Part shown: piece after piece, positions 9,542 through 17,116 of the stretch
Numbering within the stretch: position 1 is the first letter of the stretch
Layout: every line of letters begins with the position of its first letter
Source of the DNA: Nostoc linckia NIES-25
GTDB lineage: Bacteria; Cyanobacteriota; Cyanobacteriia; Cyanobacteriales; Nostocaceae
NCBI RefSeq assembly: GCF_002368035.1
Contig: NZ_AP018222.1
Location: 6,225,809-6,289,808, forward strand
Direction: 5' to 3'
DNA: 64,000 nt
Translations under genes and position numbers: made by a program
Notes under the pieces: generated by a model
What the model was told of the DNA's origin: nothing
The model's database searches: none
Seen by the model: the letters and a program-made list of their open reading frames with translations, nothing else

Positions 9542-10453
9542 ATGCATAATATTACCAATAAATCAATAGGCTTTATTTTATTAACTCATACGAAGCCTCT
9601 ACAAATTTACAGGCTAATAAATAAGTTAAATAGTATGTTCAATTATCCTCTAATTGTGTGCCATCATGATTTTTCCAAATGTGATTTATCTGTAGATAGT
9701 CTGTCAAAAAATGTTTTACTAGTACGCCCTCATCTAGAAACAAAGTGGGCAGAGTTTACTCTAGTAGAAGCTACAATACGGGCACTTCAAATAATGTATG
9801 ATACACTAGATGCACCGGATTGGTTTGTATTGCTCAGTGGAACAGACTATCCCCTTAAAACTGCAAAGCAAATATTAGATGATTTAGTTTCTAGTCCATA
9901 CGATGCTTATATTGATTACAAGCAAATCACTTATGATATTTATAAAGGTGATCGAAACTCGGATACGTTCTGGTTACAAAATTGCTATAAACGATATTGT
10001 ACGAAGTCGTTTTCTTTCTGTTATTCAAAAAAATCTTTTGCTCAACTTAACTTAGAAATATGTTTGGAACATCCTCTGTTAACAAAAAGTTTCCTTCCTT
10101 TTTCAAAAAAACTTGCTTGCTTTAGCGGAAGTCAATGGTTTTGTGCCAATCGCAAAGCTGCTCAGTACATTATCGATTTTCACAGCAAGAAAACTGCCTT
10201 AACTTTGCACTACAGTAACCTTAAGTTTGCAGATGAGTCATATTTTCAAACTATACTTGCTAATGCATCTCATCTCAAGCTGCATAACGACTACCGGCGA
10301 TATATTGATTGGCCGATTATAGGCCCTCAACCAAAAATATTGCTAATGGAAGATTTGCCTAATCTGCTTGCAACATCTGCTCACTTTGCTCGAAAATTTG
10401 ACATTAATATAGATAGCAATATTCTCGATGAACTTGATAGAATTACATCTTAA
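9542..10453 (+). CDS. GT14-like glycosyltransferase (core-2/I-branching type)
   Basis: This 303-residue protein shows features of beta-1,6-N-acetylglucosaminyltransferase-like enzymes. These are an N-terminal GFILLTHTKP strand, a WFVLLSGTDYPLK motif near residue 98 with the acidic sugar-nucleotide site, FSGSQWFCANRKAAQYI near 195, and ADESYFQTIL near 234. It is the only plus-strand gene inside the RiPP locus, is AT-rich, and separates the epimerase from the B2-ABC part. It may decorate the peptide or may be a later insertion; sequence alone does not decide. Confidence 0.82.
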   Translation: MHNITNKSIGFILLTHTKPLQIYRLINKLNSMFNYPLIVCHHDFSKCDLSVDSLSKNVLLVRPHLETKWAEFTLVEATIRALQIMYDTLDAPDWFVLLSGTDYPLKTAKQILDDLVSSPYDAYIDYKQITYDIYKGDRNSDTFWLQNCYKRYCTKSFSFCYSKKSFAQLNLEICLEHPLLTKSFLPFSKKLACFSGSQWFCANRKAAQYIIDFHSKKTALTLHYSNLKFADESYFQTILANASHLKLHNDYRRYIDWPIIGPQPKILLMEDLPNLLATSAHFARKFDINIDSNILDELDRITS

Positions 10454-10588
10454 GTAGGTGGTTAAGTAGTTAGACACAATTTTTGTAATTAGCTTGTCAA
10501 GTTTTAAGTGCATCTTTAAAAACTTCCACAACAATTTAACTCCCCAGCGTAATCGATAAATATCCTTAATTTCATCATCGGACTTCTC

Positions 10589-11515
10589 TTAACATTCAAC
10601 ACTTCTGAAAAAAACCATAGCCGATTCTGCTGACCACTGAGGCTGGAAGTCTAAATATGAAGATATCTTAGAAATATCAGCTTGTGAATGTTGAATATCT
10701 CCTGCACGAGGAGACGCGAAATTAATCTCTGGTTGCCATTGCGGGAAATGATTTTTGAGGATATTAATCAACTGCACTAAAGAAGTAGATATTCCAGTTC
10801 CTAAGTTACAAATTAATGATGAGCCAGGGGTAAAATTCGCTTTAAATGCTTGAGAAAAAGCCCGCACTACGTCTTTAACATAAATAAAGTCTCTGGTTTG
10901 ATTTCCATCGCCATAAATAGTAATTGGTAAGCCACGTTGCATAACATCAACAAATCGGGAAATTACGCCAGAGTAGCTGGAATCAGGAACTTGTCTATGG
11001 CCAAATACGTTAAAAATTCGTAAGCCAACAAATGAAAAACCTAGTTGTTTAGCAAACATACTAGCGTATTGCTCACTCACCAGTTTTTGTAAGCCGTAGG
11101 GTGATAGAGGAGAGGTTTTTTGCTCTTCTGAAATCGGTAATTGCGTAAGATTACCGTATACAGATGCGGAGCTAGCAAACACTAATTTAGGAATAGCTAA
11201 AGCTTGACACAGTTGAATCACAGCCAGAGTTGCCGAAAGATTATTGTGATGAGCCTCTAGGGGACGATACAAAGATTCTGTCACTGATGAAATAGCTGCT
11301 AAATGTGCGATTCCATCAACTTTAAGTGTAAAATCTTCTGGTTGACATATCAAAATATCTTTTTGTAGAAACGTCAGACGAGGATGTTTGGGTAAGTTCT
11401 CTAAGCGTCCAGTGGTCAAATTATCAACTACAGTGACACGATGACCTTCTGATAACAATTGTTCTGTAAGATGAGAGCCAATAAATCCGGCTCCGCCAGT
11501 GACAATAAAATGCAT
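10589..11515 (-). CDS. NAD-dependent sugar-nucleotide epimerase (extended SDR, UDP-glucose 4-epimerase-like)
   Basis: This 308-residue protein has the Rossmann motif TGGAGFIGSH at the N terminus, the SSASVYG strand, the catalytic YGLQK (YxxxK) near residue 147, and DFIYVKDVV near 232. An in-frame start 60 bases upstream is possible but would overlap the preceding GT2 gene. The ATG at 11515 lies 4 bases after that gene's stop and directly precedes the Rossmann strand, so it is preferred. It probably supplies a sugar donor (for example UDP-Gal or UDP-GalNAc) for the neighbouring glycosyltransferases. Confidence 0.9.
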   Translation of the reverse strand: MHFIVTGGAGFIGSHLTEQLLSEGHRVTVVDNLTTGRLENLPKHPRLTFLQKDILICQPEDFTLKVDGIAHLAAISSVTESLYRPLEAHHNNLSATLAVIQLCQALAIPKLVFASSASVYGNLTQLPISEEQKTSPLSPYGLQKLVSEQYASMFAKQLGFSFVGLRIFNVFGHRQVPDSSYSGVISRFVDVMQRGLPITIYGDGNQTRDFIYVKDVVRAFSQAFKANFTPGSSLICNLGTGISTSLVQLINILKNHFPQWQPEINFASPRAGDIQHSQADISKISSYLDFQPQWSAESAMVFFRSVEC

Positions 11516-11519
11516 GATC

Positions 11520-12413
11520 TTAAATTTGCTCAGTAGATATAGATAATCGCAACTTCTCATACCTAGCGGTTTCACCCCGTATTTCTCGATAGCGATGCAA
11601 AACTCTACGCGCTTGCTCTATTTGATGATTTTGAATATGCAAATTGGCAAGTTGGAGGTAGATATTATAAAAGTAAGGATCGAGAAAATTAACAGGGATT
11701 TTTAGGAATTCTGGATTGCGATCGATGACTTTTTCCTTAACACGCAGGTAGCTAGTGAACATCTGCTCTCGATCTTGAGAAAGATTATTTGGCGATTGCC
11801 GATAACGTGCTAAGGGTTGATTTAAAAAATAAATCGGAAATTTTTCAATCAGGCGCAGCCATAAATCGTAATCTTCACAACATCTCAGACTTTCATCAAA
11901 CAAACCCACTTTATCTAAACAATCTCGACGCACAACAACCGTTAGGACTGGAATGTAGTTGTATCTAAAAAGAGTCCATAATACCTGAAGATTAGGGGTA
12001 GGAAATGCTGTATTGTACGAACCCGGAAATAAACCCCCTTTATCAGAAAAAAAGAGTGAATCTGAATAGATCAAACCAATGCGTGGATTGGCTTCCAAGA
12101 CGGAAATCTGTTTTTCTAACTTCTGAGGTTCCCAGAGATCGTCATCATCTAAAAAGGCAATATACTTCCCTCTAGCAGAGCGAATTCCAGCATTGCGAGC
12201 CGCAGATAATCCTTGATTGGCTTGATGAATAGCGGTAATGCGATCGCAAAATTGAGCCAAAACTTGCTGAGTATTATCCTGAGAACCATCGTTAATGACA
12301 ATAATTTCGTAGTCTTTGTAGGTTTGTGCCAAAACGCTGTTAATTGCCTGACTGACAAGATGGCCGCGCTGGTAAGTAGGAATAATAACGCTGACGGCTG
12401 GCTTAAATTGCAT
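11520..12413 (-). CDS. Glycosyltransferase family 2, tandem copy 1
   Basis: This 297-residue GT2 enzyme has VSVIIPTYQRG at the start, the VINDGSQDNT loop, the DDDD metal/nucleotide motif in AFLDDDDLW near residue 88, and CEDYDLWLRL near 184. The ATG at 12413 has a good ribosome site (GGAGGT, about 11 bases upstream). Longer in-frame starts would read through leftover epimerase-like sequence. It is a close tandem duplicate of the gene at 12469-13377, with nearly identical first ~50 codons. It is probably cytosolic and glycosylates the RiPP or a carrier lipid. Confidence 0.92.
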   Translation of the reverse strand: MQFKPAVSVIIPTYQRGHLVSQAINSVLAQTYKDYEIIVINDGSQDNTQQVLAQFCDRITAIHQANQGLSAARNAGIRSARGKYIAFLDDDDLWEPQKLEKQISVLEANPRIGLIYSDSLFFSDKGGLFPGSYNTAFPTPNLQVLWTLFRYNYIPVLTVVVRRDCLDKVGLFDESLRCCEDYDLWLRLIEKFPIYFLNQPLARYRQSPNNLSQDREQMFTSYLRVKEKVIDRNPEFLKIPVNFLDPYFYNIYLQLANLHIQNHQIEQARRVLHRYREIRGETARYEKLRLSISTEQI

Positions 12414-12419
12414 GTTTAA

Positions 12420-12465
12420 AAATTTACCTCCAAATCTGGCTTTGCCAGTAACAAGAAAATGCTTC
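12420..12465 (-). pseudogene. Remnant of an epimerase N terminus between the GT2 copies
   Basis: Between the two GT2 genes, the minus strand reads HFLVTGKARFGGKF. This matches the start of the downstream epimerase (HFIVTGGAGFIGSH) with broken glycines. Sequence around it (a GMRSCDYLYL frame) also matches DNA just before the real epimerase. It looks like a leftover from duplication of a unit that spanned GT2 and the epimerase start. Confidence 0.7.
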
Positions 12466-12468
12466 AGC

Positions 12469-13377
12469 TTAAATTGGCTCAGTAGATGTAGATATAGATA
12501 ATCGCAACTCCTCATACCTGGGGGTTTCACCCCGTACTTCTTGATAGCGTTGCAAAACTCTACGCGCTTTCTCTATTTGATGATTTTGAAGATGTAAATT
12601 GGCAAGTTCAAGGTAGATATTGTAAAAGTAAGGATCGAGAAAATGAACAGGAATTTTTAGAAATTCTGGATTGCGCCCAATGACTTTTTCCTTAACTCGT
12701 AGCAAGCTAAGTATAAATAGTTCTTGATTTTGAGAAAGACTATTTGATGATTTGCGATAACGTGCTAAAGGCTCATTTAAAAAATAAATCGGAAAATGTT
12801 CAATCAGCCGTAACCATAAATCATAATCTTCACAAGGAATAACACTTTCATCAAACAAACCCACTTGTTCTAAACAGTCTTGACGCACAACAACCGTCGG
12901 CATTGGAATGTAGTTGTACCTAAAAAGAGTAAAGACGACCTGAAGATTAGGAGTGGGAAACGCTGCATTGTACGACCTCTTTGATAAACCCTTTTGAGCA
13001 GAAAAAGAGACTGAATCTGAATAGATTAAGCCAAGATATGGATTTGAATCCAAGACAGAAATCTGTTTTTCTAACTTTTGAGGTTCCCAGAGGTCGTCGT
13101 CATCTAAAAAAGCGATATACTTCCCTCTAGCAGAGCGAATTCCAGCATTGCGAGCCGCAGACACTCCTTGATTTGCTTGATGAATTGTGGTAATGCGATC
13201 GCGATCGCTAAATTGAGCCAGGACTTGCTGAGTATTATCCTGAGAACCATCGTTGATGACAATAATTTCGTAGTCTTTGTAGGTTTGTGCCAAAACGCTG
13301 TTAATTGCCTGACTGACAAGATGGCCGCGCTGGTAAGTAGGAATAATAACGCTGACGGCTGGCTTCAAAACTTGCAT
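12469..13377 (-). CDS. Glycosyltransferase family 2, tandem copy 2
   Basis: This 302-residue protein is a paralogue of the neighbouring copy and has the same GT2 signatures: VSVIIPTYQRG, VINDGSQDNT, AFLDDDDLW and CEDYDLWLRL. The start at 13377 is chosen by alignment with copy 1. Unlike copy 1 it has no clear ribosome site, only AAGCAAATTTTT upstream. The central acceptor-side region differs more (for example QKGLSKRSYNAAF against KGGLFPGSYNTAF). This suggests that the duplicates may act on different acceptors. Confidence 0.92.
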   Translation of the reverse strand: MQVLKPAVSVIIPTYQRGHLVSQAINSVLAQTYKDYEIIVINDGSQDNTQQVLAQFSDRDRITTIHQANQGVSAARNAGIRSARGKYIAFLDDDDLWEPQKLEKQISVLDSNPYLGLIYSDSVSFSAQKGLSKRSYNAAFPTPNLQVVFTLFRYNYIPMPTVVVRQDCLEQVGLFDESVIPCEDYDLWLRLIEHFPIYFLNEPLARYRKSSNSLSQNQELFILSLLRVKEKVIGRNPEFLKIPVHFLDPYFYNIYLELANLHLQNHQIEKARRVLQRYQEVRGETPRYEELRLSISTSTEPI

Positions 13378-13429
13378 ATTTAAAAATTTGCTTAGTAAAT
13401 ATAGGCAGATATCCAAATTACTGGTGTTG

Positions 13430-14443
13430 CTAAACCAAAGTATGAATCAAGCGCAAGTTTTCTAAAATAACATCATAAATTTGCCCCAAATTTCCCAAAT
13501 TATCAGGAAGTAATAACTCCCGCACAGGAACAGTCTTTGCCAATTGACCTAATTCTTGAAACTCCTGTCTGCACTGTTGGGAAGTGAGGAAAGCACGCCC
13601 ATAGGAATTGAACATTAGATGCTTCATGGCTTCAGGTAGAGAAAGAGAGTTAATTATAGGTGCTGTGAGGTTTTGGTCACGTTCTCCTAATATGTACACA
13701 GCAATTAATGGCAAAGCTCCCGATTGAAACTGCCAATGTTCTCTATCTTTTATTTGCAAATCTATAAAGCGTTTATCTAGACTAGTTGATACTAGTGATA
13801 AATCTTCTATTGAGCCGTGAATGGCATTTGCAGAATTAGGCCACAGGCGTAGACGAGGATAAGCAGACTGTACCCAAAACCTTTTTTCATCAGGAACAAG
13901 TGCGGCAATATCATCTGCCAATACGGAGAATCCACGGCTAGCCAACGCTGCTGCTGTGGTTGATTTACCTGCGCCTGATTGTCCTAAAATGGCGATCGCA
14001 CTACCATCAACCGCAACCACGCTAGCATGAAGACAAGTCACTCCCCGCAGCCGTAACAGATGACCGAGTACGCAACCCAGCAGCAAAGATACAGCATCTG
14101 TAAATAGTGCATCTCTAGACCAAAAACCCCAAACTTGACTACCATCAGGATTCAAAATGAATTCCAAGCAATCAACCCCATCAAAAGACCTTATCCTCCA
14201 GTAAGTACCGTCATCTTGGTGTGTCGTCCATAGGTGAAAGCCTGTTTGTTGATACCATTCAAGCGGCACATTCCAAAAAGCCTGTTCGAGTAACGGTAGT
14301 TGACTTTGTTGTTCGCCAACTAGGTCAATAGCCACATCTATTGATGTAGAGCTATTGACAGTAGCTAACCCTGGAAGCAGTCGATTAACAGATAGGTTGA
14401 GTCCATAAAACTGATAGGAATAATTATCATTTTTTATCGACAT
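13430..14443 (-). CDS. HPr-kinase-like P-loop kinase of RiPP cluster
   Basis: This 337-residue protein has a C-terminal HprK-like kinase core. It has HASVVAVDGSAIAI followed by Walker A GQSGAGKS near residue 153, LADDIAAL as the second acidic motif near 174, and a less conserved N-terminal half. Such HPr-kinase homologues in lasso-peptide clusters (for example paeninodin) phosphorylate the peptide's C-terminal serine (from memory). It is encoded 126 bases downstream of the last precursor gene. The three cores here end in Pro, Asp and Ile instead of Ser, so the acceptor would have to be an internal Ser/Thr. Confidence 0.88.
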   Translation of the reverse strand: MSIKNDNYSYQFYGLNLSVNRLLPGLATVNSSTSIDVAIDLVGEQQSQLPLLEQAFWNVPLEWYQQTGFHLWTTHQDDGTYWRIRSFDGVDCLEFILNPDGSQVWGFWSRDALFTDAVSLLLGCVLGHLLRLRGVTCLHASVVAVDGSAIAILGQSGAGKSTTAAALASRGFSVLADDIAALVPDEKRFWVQSAYPRLRLWPNSANAIHGSIEDLSLVSTSLDKRFIDLQIKDREHWQFQSGALPLIAVYILGERDQNLTAPIINSLSLPEAMKHLMFNSYGRAFLTSQQCRQEFQELGQLAKTVPVRELLLPDNLGNLGQIYDVILENLRLIHTLV

Positions 14444-14568
14444 TTGTGTTTATTTTTATTTGCAAATTCAAATTTTTTAAAATCCCGACTTATTTAAAAA
14501 GTCAGGATTTTTTGAAAACTAAAACTTACATAGTTTTCCTACAATCGAAGAAAAAAGTGAAAGATGTA

Positions 14569-14712
14569 TTACGGAAGACCAGTGATGGGTGCGGGTCTTG
14601 TAGTACTAAAACCACCACTACCACCGACCTGTTGTGTCAAACCAGATATTTTGCCGTGAGCTTTCAATTCTGGTTCAGAATAGTTCTTTTTCGCGTTTTC
14701 AGATTGTGACAT
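14569..14712 (-). CDS. RiPP precursor peptide A (lasso-type leader, non-lasso core)
   Basis: This is a 47-residue ORF with an AAGGATT ribosome site 6 bases before the ATG. The leader contains Y11-SEPE-L16, the YxxPxL motif that B1/RRE proteins bind in lasso peptides, and a conserved Thr26 (T at -2 if cleavage follows Gln27). The following head, QVGGSGGF, is shared by all three precursors. The tail here is STTRPAPITGLP. No Asp or Glu occurs after residue 15, so a lasso macrolactam (Gly1 to Asp/Glu 7-9) cannot form. It is Thr/Ser-rich, fitting O-modification. It is closest to the kinase gene and read in the same direction. Confidence 0.88.
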   Translation of the reverse strand: MSQSENAKKNYSEPELKAHGKISGLTQQVGGSGGFSTTRPAPITGLP

Positions 14713-14776
14713 TTGAGTAATCCTTATTGTTTTGTGTTTCCTTGATTTGGAATTATCAGATTATGAATTCAGTTCA

Positions 14777-14920
14777 TCAATCGGTAGTGTTTATAATCAA
14801 TACAGTGGTAGTACCAAAACCACCACTACCACCGACCTGTTGTGTCAAACCAGATATTTGGCCGTGAGCTTTCAATTCCGGCTCAGAATAATTCTTTCTC
14901 GCGTTTTCAGATTGTGACAT
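14777..14920 (-). CDS. RiPP precursor peptide B
   Basis: This is a 47-residue paralogue of precursor A, with only two leader changes (K8R and K21Q) and almost identical DNA up to the core head QVGGSGGF. The tail then diverges completely to GTTTVLIINTTD, hydrophobic and Thr-rich. The only acidic core residue is the last Asp, too far along for a 7-9-residue lasso ring. An AAGGATT site precedes the ATG. The stop lies 64 bases before precursor A's start. Confidence 0.87.
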   Translation of the reverse strand: MSQSENARKNYSEPELKAHGQISGLTQQVGGSGGFGTTTVLIINTTD

Positions 14921-14962
14921 TTGAAGAATCCTTACGTGTGTAAACAATAGCCTCATAAGAGG

Positions 14963-15034
14963 GCAAGTAGAAAGGTGTATTTAATCTAGATTTATTAGGC
15001 AATTTTATTGACCTAATAAATCCTTCCTACTTGC
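14963..15034. repeat. Nested inverted repeat between precursor genes B and C
   Basis: The outer arms GCAAGTAGAAAGG and CCTTCCTACTTGC (one mismatch) enclose inner arms TTTATTAGG and CCTAATAAA. The whole 72-base unit would fold into a long hairpin in RNA. It lies upstream of precursor B, where genes A and C instead share a conserved ~65-base upstream region. It could be an attenuator, an RNA-processing site or a small inserted element. Confidence 0.65.
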
Positions 15035-15106
15035 TAACTCTACCCTGCCATCATTTATATGACAGCGAGTGAAGTTGAGCTTTTGGTGTTTTTTTCTACT
15101 TAACTA

Positions 15107-15244
15107 CTAAATAGGAACCCCAGTAGTAGTAGGTATGGGGAATCCGGTTGTAGTACCAAAACCACCGCTACCACCTACTTGTTGTGTCAAACCAGATATT
15201 TTACCGTGAGCTTTCAATTCCGGCTCAGAATAGTTCTTTTTCAT
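15107..15244 (-). CDS. RiPP precursor peptide C (shortened leader)
   Basis: This is a 45-residue paralogue with the same YSEPEL, GLTQ and QVGGSGGF elements and the tail GTTTGFPIPTTTGVPI; no acidic core residue. Compared with A and B, the ancestral ATG has become ATA and the fifth codon is TAA. The ATG used here lies where A and B have Ala7 (GCG). The AAGGATT ribosome site stays at the old position, about 27 bases from the new start, so translation may be weak. It is either a decaying copy or one with altered expression. Confidence 0.75.
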   Translation of the reverse strand: MKKNYSEPELKAHGKISGLTQQVGGSGGFGTTTGFPIPTTTGVPI

Positions 15245-15622
15245 GTTTTAAAATTGAAATATTTGAGTAATCCTTGTTGTTTGTGCTTTGCTGATTTGGA
15301 ATTATCAGATTATGAATACAGTACAACGATCGCGTCGTTATTTTTATAAAGTTTGTGTAAAATATGTGCTATTTTTTGTTATTAAAAGTTATCAAAAAGA
15401 CCATAATTAAAGATTATTTTAAAAATAAAAATCAATTCTGTTCAATTAATGCTAAAAACTGCAATTGATGTAGGTTGAATTGAGGATAATCTACGAAAAC
15501 TGGTAGAGTAACCCAACCTACTTTTCTGCTGAAGCTATATCATTATTTTGTATCTTCTAAGTTTATTTATTTTGTCATTTATATTTATATGTAAGACATA
15601 ATCAAACTTAATAATGGAAAAT
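15245..15622. other. Gap upstream of the precursor genes
   Basis: This is 378 AT-rich bases. The first ~70 repeat the sequence found upstream of precursor A (GGAATTATCAGATTATGAAT), as if a further precursor gene once lay here. An interrupted inverted repeat (GTAGGTTG...CAACCTAC) spans about 15470-15521 and belongs to the dispersed repeat also seen near 2513. The promoter for the precursor genes should be here, but I see no clear consensus. Confidence 0.5.
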
Positions 15623-16804
15623 TTAGGCAGAGATTGGCTTAGTAGTAGATGCCAAATCTTCATATATTCGGAACAGCCGATTTTGTAAATTCGCCTCATC
15701 ATATTGTTCGACAATCGCTTGCCGTGCTTTTGCAAGATGTGATTCTCGTTCTTGGGGAGGTTGATTGACGACTTTAATCATTGCCTTTGCCAAAGCTTCT
15801 GGGTTTTCAGATTCTACCAAAGTACAAAATTCTTCAATAAAAGTACCCCGATAAGCTGGCAAATCACAAGTAATCACCGGGCGTTCGCAGGCAACTGCTT
15901 CAATGAGTGTGGAAGGAAAAGCATCGTTAGTAGGATAATTGATAATTACATCTGCTAAGTTGTAGCCTGTAGGCATGAAACTATAAGGTAGGGCGGGCAT
16001 CCAGCGCAGGTTTTCTAATAAGCCAAGTTGTTGAGCTTGTTTGCTGATGCTTTCGTATATAGTTACTGCTTCTTCCCCACCAGCACGCCCTAGCTTTGAA
16101 AAGACGAGTACCGTTGGTTTGGTGAATTGGGGAAAAGCCTGTGTATAGGCTGTAAATATCTGCTCGTGGTTGTACAGTTTAGACCAGCCACGGGGCGAAA
16201 GCAGAATTGTGGCTTCTTCATCAATCTTCAAGATTTCCCGTCGCCACTTTGGTAAATCTTTTGTGACTCCAGAGCGAAAATGTTTAGGGTTTGTCCCTAG
16301 AGGAATTAATTCTACCCGTTGTTCGGGGTTCAACAGTGCTTTGGATTTTTCTATCAAATTGGGTGTCTCTACAATCAGCACACCAGTATGCTTAAATACT
16401 TGGCTAACCCTATCTTTATGCTTGCTGGATTCCTTTTCTGGTTGTAGCAAATGATTTAAAAATCCCCAAGCAGAGACGACAAGAGGTTTAAGATTTGCTA
16501 GGGTACAACAGTAGGCGTGCCAGCCAATGGCATGGACATGCATGATATCAGGTTGGAATCGATCGACAAGTTGACGTAACGGCTCTACCATTTCCTCTGC
16601 CATTTGGTCTTCATAAGGGTAGGTATTGGTAAACTCCTCTTGATACTTTCGCCAAATAGTGGGGAAATAGCGGTAGTTTTGAGGAGCTTCGGTTTCATAG
16701 GGATCTACATCTCCTAGTAGCCAAACTTCATAACCTGCTTTGACTGCCCAATCTAGGGGTCGTGTCAAGGCAATACCTCCGGAACCAATCATTAGTATAC
16801 GCAT
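15623..16804 (-). CDS. Glycosyltransferase family 4
   Basis: This 393-residue GT-B enzyme has an N-terminal MRILMIGSGG strand, the HVHAIGWHAY acceptor-side motif near residue 95, SPRGWSKLYN near 202, and the donor-binding region DAFPSTLIEAVACERPVI near 306 (EX7E-like). It lies between the B1-like gene (22 bases away) and the precursors on the same strand, so it belongs to the RiPP locus. Together with two GT2s, a GT14 and an epimerase, it implies heavy sugar decoration of the product or of a linked glycan. Confidence 0.92.
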   Translation of the reverse strand: MRILMIGSGGIALTRPLDWAVKAGYEVWLLGDVDPYETEAPQNYRYFPTIWRKYQEEFTNTYPYEDQMAEEMVEPLRQLVDRFQPDIMHVHAIGWHAYCCTLANLKPLVVSAWGFLNHLLQPEKESSKHKDRVSQVFKHTGVLIVETPNLIEKSKALLNPEQRVELIPLGTNPKHFRSGVTKDLPKWRREILKIDEEATILLSPRGWSKLYNHEQIFTAYTQAFPQFTKPTVLVFSKLGRAGGEEAVTIYESISKQAQQLGLLENLRWMPALPYSFMPTGYNLADVIINYPTNDAFPSTLIEAVACERPVITCDLPAYRGTFIEEFCTLVESENPEALAKAMIKVVNQPPQERESHLAKARQAIVEQYDEANLQNRLFRIYEDLASTTKPISA

Positions 16805-16825
16805 GATTTAATTTTTTGCTGTCAG

Positions 16826-17116
16826 TTAAGAATCAGTAATTTCCACTAGTCCAGCCTTAACCAATTTATCAATAAACTTGAGCAAGTCTTGTTTTAACTT
16901 CTCTGGCTCGACATCATACTCTTTTAGCAAGGTGTCGTAAGCTGTCTGGATAGAATCTGATTCAGTTAGTACAAAGAATATTTTTGTACCAACTTCGTTT
17001 TGACTAAAATATTCTTCGCTTTGCAGATTCAACAAAACTGATTCTCCTGCTAAGTCTTGAGTCAGAACATTTGCAGATAAGGATACTTTTTTATTTAAGA
17101 CTATTTGTGTTGTCAT
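16826..17116 (-). CDS. PqqD/B1-type RiPP recognition protein
   Basis: This 96-residue protein has the PqqD-like winged-helix fold pattern GESVLLNLQSEEYFSQNEVG near residue 24, then LLKEYDVE and a C-terminal helix LLKFIDKLVKAGLVE. In lasso systems the B1 protein binds the YxxPxL motif of the leader and presents it to the B2 peptidase. The precursors here carry exactly that motif. The gene is the first of the minus-strand locus, so its promoter should lie in 17117-17493. Confidence 0.9.
   Translation of the reverse strand: MTTQIVLNKKVSLSANVLTQDLAGESVLLNLQSEEYFSQNEVGTKIFFVLTESDSIQTAYDTLLKEYDVEPEKLKQDLLKFIDKLVKAGLVEITDS

Noticed and set aside
14446..14709. Plus-strand frames across the precursor genes (14446-14709 and 14732-14917)
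   Set aside because: They are the antisense of precursors A and B; the minus-strand ORFs have ribosome sites and a shared leader, so the plus frames are shadows.
15535..15735. Minus-strand 66-codon frame overlapping the GT4 gene end
   Set aside because: It overlaps the GT4 coding end in another frame, is AT-rich low-complexity, and has no ribosome site; it is a shadow.
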